Shown piece by piece: positions 17,308-25,677 of a stretch of 62,218 bases of DNA. This DNA comes from Shewanella sp. 10N.286.48.A6. GTDB taxonomy: Bacteria > Pseudomonadota > Gammaproteobacteria > Enterobacterales > Shewanellaceae. Numbering within the stretch: position 1 is the stretch's first letter; each line of letters starts with the position of its first letter. The notes below the pieces were generated by a model that saw nothing but the letters and a program-made list of their open reading frames with translations, did no database searches and was not told the DNA's origin. The stretch covers positions 1 to 62,218 of the forward strand of contig NZ_MCVI01000033.1 in NCBI RefSeq assembly GCF_002873135.1. Reading direction: 5' to 3'. The position numbers and the translations under genes are program-made.

Positions 17308-17973
17308 ATGTTAATGCTCTCTCAGGCGCAATGTCGCCGTGCACTGATGTTTCTTGTCAGTTTTCATATCATCATTATTTGCGCAAGCAACTATTTGGTA
17401 CAACTCCCGTTTCAGATTTTTGGTTATCACACCACTTGGGGGGCGTTTAGCTTTCCCTTTGTCTATTTAGCCACAGATTTAACCGTCAGAATATTTGGCC
17501 AACAAGCGGCTCGCAGTATTATTTTCAAAGCCATGTTACCTGCATTGGTGATCTCCTATGTCATGGGGGTGATTTTCCATCAAGGGGTTTTCCAAGGCGC
17601 TGATTCATTAGCCCAGTGGAATCAATTTGTGTTCCGTATCGCACTTGCCAGCTTTGTGGCTTACTTAGTCGGACAGTTAATGGATATCACTGTATTTGCT
17701 AAATTGCGTAAAGCTAAAGCCTGGTGGGTAGCCCCTGCCGCATCGACTCTATTTGGTAACTTGGTTGATACTGTCGTGTTTTTCAGTATTGCATTTTACG
17801 CCTCTTCAGACCCATTTATGGCAAATCACTGGCCTGAAATAGCCACTGTCGATTACGCCTTTAAACTTATGGTTAGCTTAGGGTTATTTTTACCTGCATA
17901 TGGGGTATTACTGAAAGTGCTCACCGATAGGTTGGTTTTATCTGATACAACCCGCACCTCGACTGCGCTCTAA
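17308..17973 (+). CDS. yhhQ: Queuosine precursor transporter YhhQ
   Basis: 221 residues with six membrane helices, VUT/QPTR family. Imports preQ0/preQ1 for tRNA queuosine modification. Typical segments are PFVYLATDLTVRIFGQQAAR (about 45-64), LDITVF-type MDITVFAKLRK (about 128-138) and STLFGNLVDTVVFFSIAF (about 151-168). ATG 17308 follows AAGG at a good distance, inside the riboswitch expression platform described for 17264-17300. Monocistronic. Confidence 0.92.
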   Translation: MLMLSQAQCRRALMFLVSFHIIIICASNYLVQLPFQIFGYHTTWGAFSFPFVYLATDLTVRIFGQQAARSIIFKAMLPALVISYVMGVIFHQGVFQGADSLAQWNQFVFRIALASFVAYLVGQLMDITVFAKLRKAKAWWVAPAASTLFGNLVDTVVFFSIAFYASSDPFMANHWPEIATVDYAFKLMVSLGLFLPAYGVLLKVLTDRLVLSDTTRTSTAL

Positions 17974-18152
17974 TGTTACTAAATCACCGCGAGTCACTGC
18001 TGACAAAGCACACTTTCTAGTGAGTTTTTAAGCTATGCCGCATTATTAACTGGTACGATGAGTTAATATGCGGCCATATTTTTGCTGTTGTCAGCTCAAT
18101 ATCAGCCGTTCTGATATTGAGGCGGCATGGCCCAACCAAAAGTAAACCTTAC

Positions 18153-18611
18153 ATGCTAACTATCCAAATTGAAGCTCATACTGAGCTAAGTGCTGAGGTG
18201 GCTATTCATATTGCCGCTATCAGTGCCCGCATTAACGAACTCGATCGCGCTCAAACTGTCGAATCATTACATAGCAAATTAGACAATCAAGCTTGTTTGA
18301 TTTTATTAGCTTATGTTGAAGGTGAACTTGCTGGGTTTAAAATAGGATATCAGCTCGATAATCAGCGTTTTTACAGCTGGCTTGGCGGAGTTGATGCTGA
18401 TTTCAGGCAACTTGGTTTAGCAAAATCTATGCTCGAGTACCAAGAAAAGTGGGCGACAGAGCAAGGTTATCAACGCCTTGAAGTTAAAACTCGCAACCAA
18501 TTTAACGCCATGCTGACGATGTTGGTTACTAACCAATACCACATTACGCAGGTTGAATCAGCCACTGACTCGGCAGATAACAAGTTGTTTTTGCATAAAG
18601 AATTAGCTTAA
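18153..18611 (+). CDS. GNAT-family N-acetyltransferase
   Basis: About 152 residues. GNAT fold: the beta4/motif A region SWLGGVDADFRQLGLAKSMLEYQEKWA (about 70-97) resembles the acetyl-CoA loop, with the usual R/Q-x-x-G-x-A reduced to RQLGLAK. The C-terminal strand is LFLHKEL. The acceptor is unknown. I start at ATG 18153; a longer TTG start at 18117 adds a non-conserved basic tail. Neither start has a strong ribosome-binding site. Confidence 0.8.
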   Translation: MLTIQIEAHTELSAEVAIHIAAISARINELDRAQTVESLHSKLDNQACLILLAYVEGELAGFKIGYQLDNQRFYSWLGGVDADFRQLGLAKSMLEYQEKWATEQGYQRLEVKTRNQFNAMLTMLVTNQYHITQVESATDSADNKLFLHKELA

Positions 18612-18723
18612 CAACCAAGATAGACAGTGTCGATTTGAACGATAAAAGTTAGTCGACTGCCCCAAAGAGCTTGCAGAGCATTTGTAAAGGGTTTGTAAAG
18701 TTGAAAATAATTTCACCAACAAG

Positions 18724-18752
18724 TTGCAAATCTAAATGATAATGATTACTAT
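18724..18752 (+). promoter_or_regulatory. ryhB promoter with Fur box
   Basis: TTGCAA (18724-18729), 17 bp, TACTAT (18747-18752). A Fur-box-like sequence spans 18732-18750 and matches 13 of 19 positions of the classic consensus, covering the spacer and -10. Fur with iron would block RNA polymerase, the known logic for RyhB. Confidence 0.75.
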
Positions 18753-18758
18753 TTATCT

Positions 18759-18876
18759 GCGTTCCAAAGCTCAGTTCTTATTAATAGCTTCATCTCCTAT
18801 TAATACCCTCTGAGTCTGCAAGCACGACATTGCTCATACACTCTTAGTGGCCAGGCTCATCACCTGGCTTTTTTTT
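18759..18876 (+). ncRNA. ryhB: RyhB iron-responsive small RNA
   Basis: About 118 nt. The segment 18820-18836, AAGCACGACATTGCTCA, is identical to the conserved RyhB pairing core known from enterics and vibrios. It ends in a Rho-independent terminator: GCCAGG, 7-base loop, CCTGGC, eight T (18850-18876). A Fur-overlapped promoter lies just upstream. RyhB acts with Hfq to repress iron-using proteins when iron is scarce. The 5' part, unlike the core, does not resemble E. coli RyhB, and the RNA is longer. It fills most of the 401-bp gap before the histidine kinase gene. Confidence 0.88.
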
Positions 18877-19012
18877 ATCTGCGATTGACTCAATTACACT
18901 ATTAATCCCAAACCAAGAAACTAACGCAGACTATCTAGTCGTCACTGCTTATAACAATCCATATTCAATGTCATATGCAACTAACGCTATAAGCAGCTAA
19001 TACGATAAACAG

Positions 19013-21154
19013 CTAAGCGTCAGTATCTACGCGGCTATTATCTTCAAAATGCAGTCCATCATAGGGATTATTTTCCTGTTCTTCTTTCGCCTTATGATAA
19101 AGCCCGATAGTAAATACCGTACCTTTACCTAAGGTCGACTTCACCTCAATGGTGCCACCAATGCGCTTAATAATGCCGTAACTGAGCGATAAGCCTAAGC
19201 CTGTACCGTCTTTACGGGTAGTGTAAAAAGGGTCGAAGATACGGCTTAAGCGCTCAGGTTTAATCCCCATGCCTTCGTCTTCCACTTCAATTTTTACCCC
19301 GACAACCTCGTCATTTTCAAGCCAATCATTGGCTCTGACCCAAATTCGGCCTTTATTTTCAATGGCGTGGGCAGCGTTAACCACTAGGTTAATGAGCACT
19401 TGTAAGATTTGCGGCTGATTTACTTGTACCGTGCATTGGGTATTAATATCTTTGATGAGTTCGACTTCTTGCTTTTCAATCGAGTGCCTAACCAGTACTA
19501 ACATTTCTTCGATCATCGGTTGCACTGGGTGCATTTCAAGCGGCGCATTAAACTCACCGGGGCGACTGTACTGCAACAAGCTGCGAATAATGGTGCTTAT
19601 TCTACCTACCTGCTGAATAACCAGTTCAATTTCTTCTTCAACAGCAACAGCCTTACTGCCAAGCTCATACTTCATTAGTTCCATATTGCCTAAAATTACC
19701 GCGGTAGGATTATTAATTTCATGGGCAATACCGGCTGTAAGCTCCCCTAAGGCGGTTAACTTTTCATTGGTGACCAGTTGATGTCTTGTTTCATTTAGCA
19801 AGGCCACGTTACGTTGCAGCTCTTCGGTTTTATCTTGCAAGCTACGGGTACGTTGCTCCACTTTCACTTCAAGCTGCTCTGCCGCTAGCTGAATTTGGTT
19901 ATTACGCCGCTGCAGTAAGTCCAGCATGTGGTCAAATTGCTCAGCCAAATTAGATAGCTCATTATCATGCTCTAATCCCAGCTCGCCGATACGTAAGTCT
20001 CGGCCTGACTGCACCGCTTTTACCACATGATGAATGCGCTCAATGGGCTCAAGTAAGCTATTAGCCCCTCGATAAACCAAGAAACCAGACACCAACAACA
20101 CCAGCATTAAAATGGTGCCAAGCTCGAGGATATTGAGAATATAGGTGTGTATAAAAGGCGACTCAGAAAAACCTGAATAAATCATCCCAATACGTTTACC
20201 ACGAATATCTTTAAGGGGTGAGTAGCCTGAAATAAACCAGTCATTTAATACAAAGGCACGGTCAACCCACGACTCCCCTTCAACCAAGACTCTCTGGCGC
20301 ACATCTTCTGACACTAAGGTGCCTAATGCCCTCGATTGGCTCGCTGTTTCATGGGTCGAAAATAGATCCATAGGCACATTGGTACTAATGCGGGCATTAT
20401 CAAGAAAAATAGTCACAGTACCAATTGAGCGCTCAGGCAAGGTGCCCTCGTCGTACACCAAGTCTCGAATATGATCGACTATAACCGTGTTGCGATTAAA
20501 TAAAATCCCACCATCGAGATACCAATTCACTTGGCCATTTTCATTTAATATGGGCAATAAACTCCGGCTTAACATGCCACGTGTTTCTTCACTTTTGGTG
20601 GGCTCTTGCGCCCTTAAAGTAGCCGATATAGGAATGCGGGCGATACTGGCTAAATCGGGGTCGAGACGAGCCAAACGCTTGGCTGATAACACCATCAAAC
20701 CAGACAAGGGTTGTTGCTGTTGGATTTTGGGTAACATTATCCGCAAATCGGGATCGGCCGCGGCTTGCTCAACTTTGATTAGCCTTAATATATCAAGTTG
20801 TAAAAACTGCTTTTGTTGTTCCAGGTATTGATTAATTTTGTCTATCTGGGATGAGTCGCCCTGCTTGATTTGCTGGAAGGCATTCTGAAAGTCCCATGAT
20901 TGACTCACATTGAGCAATTGAATTTCTTGTTGTCGCTGAACCTCTTCAAGGGTATTGGTGGCCACAGTCAAATCAGCCTTAACCTTCATAAACAACTGTT
21001 TACCGGTATAACTGATATTCCAGTAAATGGTAATGAACACTAGGCTTATCAGGGTCAGTAAGATGGGCAGCAATGTCAGGATTAAAATCCGATAACGCAC
21101 TTTGGCCTGCATTTGCTGCCAGCTGACTCCAAATATTTGACTAAATACCGACAC
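19013..21154 (-). CDS. Membrane sensor histidine kinase
   Basis: 713 residues. TM1 (about 22-47), a large periplasmic sensor with a CACHE-like end (about 48-335, RIGMIYSGFSESPF), TM2 (about 340-362), a HAMP domain and coiled coil (about 365-470). A HisKA domain follows with the phospho-accepting His in GIAHEINNPTAV, and a HATPase domain with INLVVNAAHAI, DEGMGIKPERL and GTGLGLSLSYG. The kinase looks intact. The GTG start lies three bases after the response regulator stop, one operon. The pair is divergent from the tungstate operon; sensing tungstate or its binding protein is an inference only. Confidence 0.92.
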   Translation of the reverse strand: MSVFSQIFGVSWQQMQAKVRYRILILTLLPILLTLISLVFITIYWNISYTGKQLFMKVKADLTVATNTLEEVQRQQEIQLLNVSQSWDFQNAFQQIKQGDSSQIDKINQYLEQQKQFLQLDILRLIKVEQAAADPDLRIMLPKIQQQQPLSGLMVLSAKRLARLDPDLASIARIPISATLRAQEPTKSEETRGMLSRSLLPILNENGQVNWYLDGGILFNRNTVIVDHIRDLVYDEGTLPERSIGTVTIFLDNARISTNVPMDLFSTHETASQSRALGTLVSEDVRQRVLVEGESWVDRAFVLNDWFISGYSPLKDIRGKRIGMIYSGFSESPFIHTYILNILELGTILMLVLLVSGFLVYRGANSLLEPIERIHHVVKAVQSGRDLRIGELGLEHDNELSNLAEQFDHMLDLLQRRNNQIQLAAEQLEVKVEQRTRSLQDKTEELQRNVALLNETRHQLVTNEKLTALGELTAGIAHEINNPTAVILGNMELMKYELGSKAVAVEEEIELVIQQVGRISTIIRSLLQYSRPGEFNAPLEMHPVQPMIEEMLVLVRHSIEKQEVELIKDINTQCTVQVNQPQILQVLINLVVNAAHAIENKGRIWVRANDWLENDEVVGVKIEVEDEGMGIKPERLSRIFDPFYTTRKDGTGLGLSLSYGIIKRIGGTIEVKSTLGKGTVFTIGLYHKAKEEQENNPYDGLHFEDNSRVDTDA

Positions 21155-21157
21155 GAT

Positions 21158-22540
21158 TTACGCTTCCTTATCCGGTTCAGCATCAAACCATTCTTTATAT
21201 TTTCGATCTAAGGTTTTTCGAGACACCCCTAAATCGCGGGCAGCCGCCGATTTATTGCCATTATTGGCATCGACAACACTCATGACGTGTTGTTTTTCCA
21301 CTTCTTTTAGTGGCCAACTTAGTGGGTAACCGGCTTGAGTCATCGCTTCTGTTTCTGGCGCTTTTTTCCAATACTCTGCAGGCGGCTTACCCAATAAAAT
21401 ACAGCGCTCAATCATATTACGCAGTTCACGAATATTCCCTGGCCACTCATGTTGTTGCAGTACCTGTATATCTTCATGGCTCCAAATCACCTCTTTAACC
21501 CCTAACTCGCGGGCTAGTTGCCAAGTAAAATGATGGGTTAATTCAATCACATCCTCAGGACGTGTGCGTAAAGGAGGGATCAAGATATTGAGTACATTGA
21601 GTCGATAATATAAATCACTTCTGAAGTTACCAGCAGCTACCTCTTCTGATAACAAGCGGTTTGTTGCCGCCACCACTCTGACATCAATGGCGACTTCTTT
21701 TTCACTGCCCACGGGCCTGATAGATTTTTGCTCTAAAACCCTCAATAGTGCCGTTTGCATTTTCATTGGCATTTCACCAATTTCATCTAAGAAAATCGTT
21801 CCGCCTGACGCAAAACTAAATAAGCCTTCACGGGCGCCTTTCGCGCCAGTAAAGGCACCTGCGGTATGGCCAAAAAGTTCACTACTCAGCAACTCGGGGG
21901 CAATGGCGCCACAGTTAACTGGGACAAATGCGCCAGTGCGGCCACTTAGCTGGTGTAATTGCCTTGCCACCAGCTCTTTACCAGTACCTGACTCACCTTC
22001 GATGAGCACCACGGCATTTGTTGGCGCAACGCGTTCAATGACTTGTTTCACTTCCATCATGGCATCGCTGTTGCCAATCATGGTGGTTGAGTGGCCAGTT
22101 GAAAGCTCACGACGAAGCATGAAGTTTTCACGCTTTAATAACCTTCGTTCAATACAACGGTCAACCGAAGTCATCATTTGCTCGAGATGAAACGGCTTCA
22201 TAATGAAGTCTGAAGCGCCCGCTCTTAAGGCTTTAATCGCCACATCCATATCGGCATAGCCAGTCATAAAGATAATGTCCGATTGGCGGTCAGGTTCATT
22301 TAGCGCCTCATGCCAATCGATACCAGAGCGATCAGGCAAGCGAATATCGACAATTAATAAATCAAAATGGCCACGGCTACGCAGCTTTTCTGCCTCGCCA
22401 ATGGTGGAGGCAGTTTCTACTAAAGCGAATTTTTTTGACAACGCCTTTTTAAGAAAGCTACGCATTCCAGGCTCATCATCCACAATCAATACCGAAACAG
22501 CAGTTGGTAACGATTTTTCGTTTGAGTCATTGGTGTTCAT
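21158..22540 (-). CDS. Sigma-54-dependent NtrC-type response regulator
   Basis: About 460 residues. The receiver domain (about 10-130) has the acidic pair in IVDDEPG and the phospho-Asp in DLLIVDIRLPD. The AAA+ domain (about 155-385) has Walker A GESGTGKE and the sigma-54 contact GAFTGA, intact. The C-terminal Fis-type helix-turn-helix is NKSAAARDLGVSRKTLDRK. I choose ATG 22540, with GTAGG seven bases upstream, over 22561. Co-transcribed with the kinase gene downstream. A sigma-54 promoter match upstream of tupA is a natural target. Confidence 0.92.
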   Translation of the reverse strand: MNTNDSNEKSLPTAVSVLIVDDEPGMRSFLKKALSKKFALVETASTIGEAEKLRSRGHFDLLIVDIRLPDRSGIDWHEALNEPDRQSDIIFMTGYADMDVAIKALRAGASDFIMKPFHLEQMMTSVDRCIERRLLKRENFMLRRELSTGHSTTMIGNSDAMMEVKQVIERVAPTNAVVLIEGESGTGKELVARQLHQLSGRTGAFVPVNCGAIAPELLSSELFGHTAGAFTGAKGAREGLFSFASGGTIFLDEIGEMPMKMQTALLRVLEQKSIRPVGSEKEVAIDVRVVAATNRLLSEEVAAGNFRSDLYYRLNVLNILIPPLRTRPEDVIELTHHFTWQLARELGVKEVIWSHEDIQVLQQHEWPGNIRELRNMIERCILLGKPPAEYWKKAPETEAMTQAGYPLSWPLKEVEKQHVMSVVDANNGNKSAAARDLGVSRKTLDRKYKEWFDAEPDKEA

Positions 22541-22638
22541 ATGAGGGCCTACTTTGGACATTTTGACTATATTTAAGCTTATCGTATCACTAAAAATCTA
22601 TTGCTGGGTCAGTTTGCCCACCAGAATTAGCTTACTGG

Positions 22639-22681
22639 GACAATATGTCTGTAAAAACATAATTAGCACGCGATCTAGATC
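22639..22681. promoter_or_regulatory. Candidate enhancer sites for the NtrC-type regulator
   Basis: Two short palindromes, GACAATATGTC (22639-22649) and GATCTAGATC (22672-22681). They sit about 109 and 77 bp upstream of the start site predicted from the sigma-54 element, the usual distance for NtrC-type activators. They differ from each other, so at most one is likely to be the true site. Confidence 0.35.
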
Positions 22682-22725
22682 ACAATTTTAAATTTAGTCG
22701 TGATCCAAATTTTCAGAAACGCCCT

Positions 22726-22741
22726 TGGCATATTATTTGCT
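22726..22741 (+). promoter_or_regulatory. Sigma-54 promoter of the tungstate operon
   Basis: TGGCATATTATTTGCT matches the -24/-12 consensus TGGCAC-N5-TTGC with the GG and GC exactly 12 bp apart; only one consensus base of the -24 box differs. It points toward tupA, giving a leader of about 83 nt. Confidence 0.7.
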
Positions 22742-22834
22742 GTATCTATTTGTAACTAAGATAAGTTAATGTAAATGTTGTTTTTTTAACCATAAATATG
22801 ATGTTTTAATGATTATCTCTTCAAGGAATTAAAA

Positions 22835-23656
22835 ATGTTTAGTCTAAAATCAGCTTTAACGGCAACATTCAGTGTCGCATTATTAACTAGCACCATGATG
22901 AGCGCGACAGTAAATGCTGAAGAAATTATTAAGCTTGCGACCACCACCAGCACTGATAATTCAGGTCTTTTACGCGCTATTTTGCCGACATTTGAAGCTG
23001 AATCTGGTTATAAGGTACAGGTTATCGCCACAGGTACTGGTAAAGCACTAAAACTGGCCAGTCAAGGTGATGTAGACGTGGTAATGACCCATGCACCTGC
23101 TGCTGAAGCTAAGTTTGTTAAAGACGGTTATGGCACTAATCCTCGCGGGATCATGGAAAACGATTTTGTGGTTTTAGGCCCAATTGCTGATCCCGCTAAA
23201 CTAGTAACAAGCGATGATGTCGTTGAAGCGTTTCAAAAAATCGCAGCATCGGGCAACAGTTTTATCTCACGCGGTGATAATTCTGGCACCAATATGAAAG
23301 AGCTCGCAATTTGGAAACAAGCTTCTGTAACGCCAGATTTTTCAGGCTATACTTCAATTGGCCAAGGTATGGGTAAAACGTTACTGATGGCCAATGAGAA
23401 ACAAGCCTATACACTGACAGATCGTGGAACGTTTGTTGCTTACAAAGCTAAATTAGATTTGGCAATTACATTCGAAGGCGGCGCCGATTTAGCAAACCCT
23501 TATCAAATTATCCTAATTAACGCAGAAAAATACCCTGAATTGAATCATCAAGGTGCTAAGGCATTAAGCGATTGGTTTATTAGCCCAGCGGCTCAGCAGA
23601 TGATTAATGACTTTAAAGTTCAGGGAGAGCAATTATTTAAGGCAACATATAAGTAA
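22835..23656 (+). CDS. tupA: Tungstate ABC transporter, substrate-binding protein TupA
   Basis: 273 residues with a Sec signal peptide cleaved after about residue 28 (VNA). The mature start KLATTTSTDNSGLL holds the TTTS motif that binds the oxyanion in TupA proteins; SRGDNSGTNMKEL and TDRGTF complete the pocket region. TupA binds tungstate very tightly in the periplasm and passes it to TupBC. Shares a start/stop base with tupB. The first gene of a six-gene run ending with moaA. Confidence 0.92.
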   Translation: MFSLKSALTATFSVALLTSTMMSATVNAEEIIKLATTTSTDNSGLLRAILPTFEAESGYKVQVIATGTGKALKLASQGDVDVVMTHAPAAEAKFVKDGYGTNPRGIMENDFVVLGPIADPAKLVTSDDVVEAFQKIAASGNSFISRGDNSGTNMKELAIWKQASVTPDFSGYTSIGQGMGKTLLMANEKQAYTLTDRGTFVAYKAKLDLAITFEGGADLANPYQIILINAEKYPELNHQGAKALSDWFISPAAQQMINDFKVQGEQLFKATYK

Positions 23657-24363
23657 TGAATGAAGGCTGGTTAGCCCTACTGCAGCAAGCATTTAGCTTG
23701 CTGCTTTCGTTAGACCCTGATGTATGGTCTATCATAAGTGTATCTTTTTCCGTCTCTTTTGCGGCGCTGCTCATCACCTTGATCCCATCAATTGTGTTGG
23801 GCTTTTTGCTGGCATCTTACCAATTTCCTGGTCGCTGGTTTGTCACCAATATTGTGCAAACCTTACAATCAATCCCCACAGTTGTGATCGGCTTACTGGC
23901 TTATTTGCTGCTCACCAGAAATGGGCCAATGGGCGACTTACGCTGGTTGTTTACCCAACAAGGAATGATCTTAGGACAAATGATGATTTGTGCCCCGGTA
24001 CTTATCGCATTATCCCAAGCGGCATTTAGTAGTGTAGACCGCCGTGCATGGGAAACCTCCCGCACCCTTGGCGCATCGTGGCAGCGTGCTATTTGGACCG
24101 TATGTCGCGAACTTCGCGTACCGTTATTATTGGCCATTATTGCTGCTTTTAGCCGAATTTTGACTGAAGTGGGTTGCTCAATGATGGTGGGGGGCAATAT
24201 TTTACACCACACCCGTAATATTCCCACCGCCATTGCCTTAGAAACCAGTAAAGGCGACTTTGCCCAAGCTATCGCACTAGGATTAGTGCTGCTGATTTTA
24301 GCGATTGTGATTAATTTTGCCATCGGCTCACTGCGTGGCAAAGCCATGCCAAGGAGTCAGTAA
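23656..24363 (+). CDS. tupB: Tungstate ABC transporter permease TupB
   Basis: 235 residues, five to six helices, inner membrane. The cytoplasmic EAA-type loop that contacts the ATPase is RRAWETSRTLGASWQRAIW (about 131-149). Overlaps tupA by one base and is followed two bases later by tupC, so the three are one transcription unit. Confidence 0.92.
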   Translation: MNEGWLALLQQAFSLLLSLDPDVWSIISVSFSVSFAALLITLIPSIVLGFLLASYQFPGRWFVTNIVQTLQSIPTVVIGLLAYLLLTRNGPMGDLRWLFTQQGMILGQMMICAPVLIALSQAAFSSVDRRAWETSRTLGASWQRAIWTVCRELRVPLLLAIIAAFSRILTEVGCSMMVGGNILHHTRNIPTAIALETSKGDFAQAIALGLVLLILAIVINFAIGSLRGKAMPRSQ

Positions 24364-24365
24364 TC

Positions 24366-25070
24366 ATGGTTAAAGTGACCGCGAAAAACATTCAGGTGCA
24401 ATTTAAAGCAAGAAAGTTGTTTGCTTTTGACAGCCTAAGTTTTTGTGAAGGCGATGTCATATACCTGCAAGGGGACAATGGCAGTGGTAAATCCACCCTT
24501 ATGAAACTATTAGCGGGGATCGTAAAACCGTCATTAGGTAAGGTAACAGCTGAAGGATTTGCCGCGCCAAAATGGTGGCAACCAAGTACCTTACTAGGCA
24601 AAGCGGTTTATCTTCACCAACATGCCTACCTGTTTGATGGTAATGTGGACTACAACTTGCGCTACGCCTTACCAAAGGACAAGTTTAGCGCCGAGCAGCT
24701 TCAACAGCGTATTCGTCAAGCTATTGATATGGCGCAGCTGGGGGCATTATTACACAGTAATGCCACTGATTTATCTGGCGGTGAACGCCAACGATTAGCG
24801 CTAGCCAGAGCTTGGATAAGCCAACCCAAACTGTTAATGCTAGACGAGCCAATATCTAATATGGATAAGCAATCGCAAAAACTGGTTTTAGCGATGATTA
24901 ACCAATTAAAACAAGAAGGCACAGGTCTAATTATTAGTAGTCATCAAACCTGCGGCTTAACAGCCTTGTGCAAAAAGCATTGGCATATTGCTGACAACAA
25001 CGTTGTGGCCAGCAATCATATCCCTAGCGTTGAACAATCACAGGAGTTTCAATATGTCAGTGCAAATTGA
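24366..25070 (+). CDS. tupC: Tungstate ABC transporter ATPase TupC
   Basis: 234 residues. Walker [10 protein letters not shown] (about 37), ABC signature [15 protein letters not shown] (about 138) and Walker B KLLMLDEP (about 158) are all intact, so it should power TupB. Its last 17 bases overlap the mobA coding region, tying uptake to cofactor genes. Confidence 0.92.
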   Translation: MVKVTAKNIQVQFKARKLFAFDSLSFCEGDVIYLQGDNGSGKSTLMKLLAGIVKPSLGKVTAEGFAAPKWWQPSTLLGKAVYLHQHAYLFDGNVDYNLRYALPKDKFSAEQLQQRIRQAIDMAQLGALLHSNATDLSGGERQRLALARAWISQPKLLMLDEPISNMDKQSQKLVLAMINQLKQEGTGLIISSHQTCGLTALCKKHWHIADNNVVASNHIPSVEQSQEFQYVSAN

Positions 25071-25638
25071 TGCCGTTATTTTAGCCGGCGGCATGGCCAG
25101 AAGAATGGGCGGCATAGATAAAGGCTTAGTTGAGCTCAATAATAAGCCAATGATCAGCCACACCATTGAGCGAGTTCAGCCACAAGTGAATCGCATCATC
25201 ATTAATGCCAATAGAAGCCAGCAACAATATGCTGAGCTAGGTTTTGAGGTTATCAGTGACAATGACAGTGGTTATTTAGGCCCACTCGCAGGCATGGTCA
25301 CCGCGATGGCGCACACTGATGCTGAGTTATTATTAGTGGTGCCTTGTGATAGCCCAATGCTACCAACAGATTTGTGTGAGCGCATGTATGCCTCGTTAAA
25401 AGAAGCCGATGCTGATATCGCGGTAGCCAGCGATGGCGAACATCACCAACCTGTGGTGATGTTATTAAAACCTGAATTAAAACAATCGATGCAGGCCTTT
25501 TTAGATGCCGGCGATCGAAAAATATTTTTATGGTATGAAAAGCAAAAACACGTTGTAACCAGCTTTGCCGATCAACCTAATGCATTTGTTAATGTGAACA
25601 CACTTGAACAAAAACTTGTCATCGAGAATGCCAAGTAA
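25054..25638 (+). CDS. mobA: Molybdenum cofactor guanylyltransferase MobA
   Basis: 194 residues. Attaches GMP to molybdopterin to form the MGD cofactor of DMSO-reductase-family enzymes, such as formate dehydrogenases and periplasmic nitrate reductase. The nucleotide loop is [16 protein letters not shown] (about 9-24), with VVPCDSPML carrying the metal Asp (about 94-102). I start at ATG 25054, seven bases after CAGGAG and overlapping tupC; the longer frame from 24988 would overlap far more and lacks a ribosome-binding site. Confidence 0.93.
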   Translation: MSVQIDAVILAGGMARRMGGIDKGLVELNNKPMISHTIERVQPQVNRIIINANRSQQQYAELGFEVISDNDSGYLGPLAGMVTAMAHTDAELLLVVPCDSPMLPTDLCERMYASLKEADADIAVASDGEHHQPVVMLLKPELKQSMQAFLDAGDRKIFLWYEKQKHVVTSFADQPNAFVNVNTLEQKLVIENAK

Positions 25639-25677
25639 GCTGTGGCAACACAGTAACAAGCCAACAATGAGGTCTTT

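Noticed and set aside
24988..25053. Longer mobA N-terminus
   Set aside because: It would overlap tupC by 83 bases, lacks a ribosome-binding site, and precedes the conserved start of the family.
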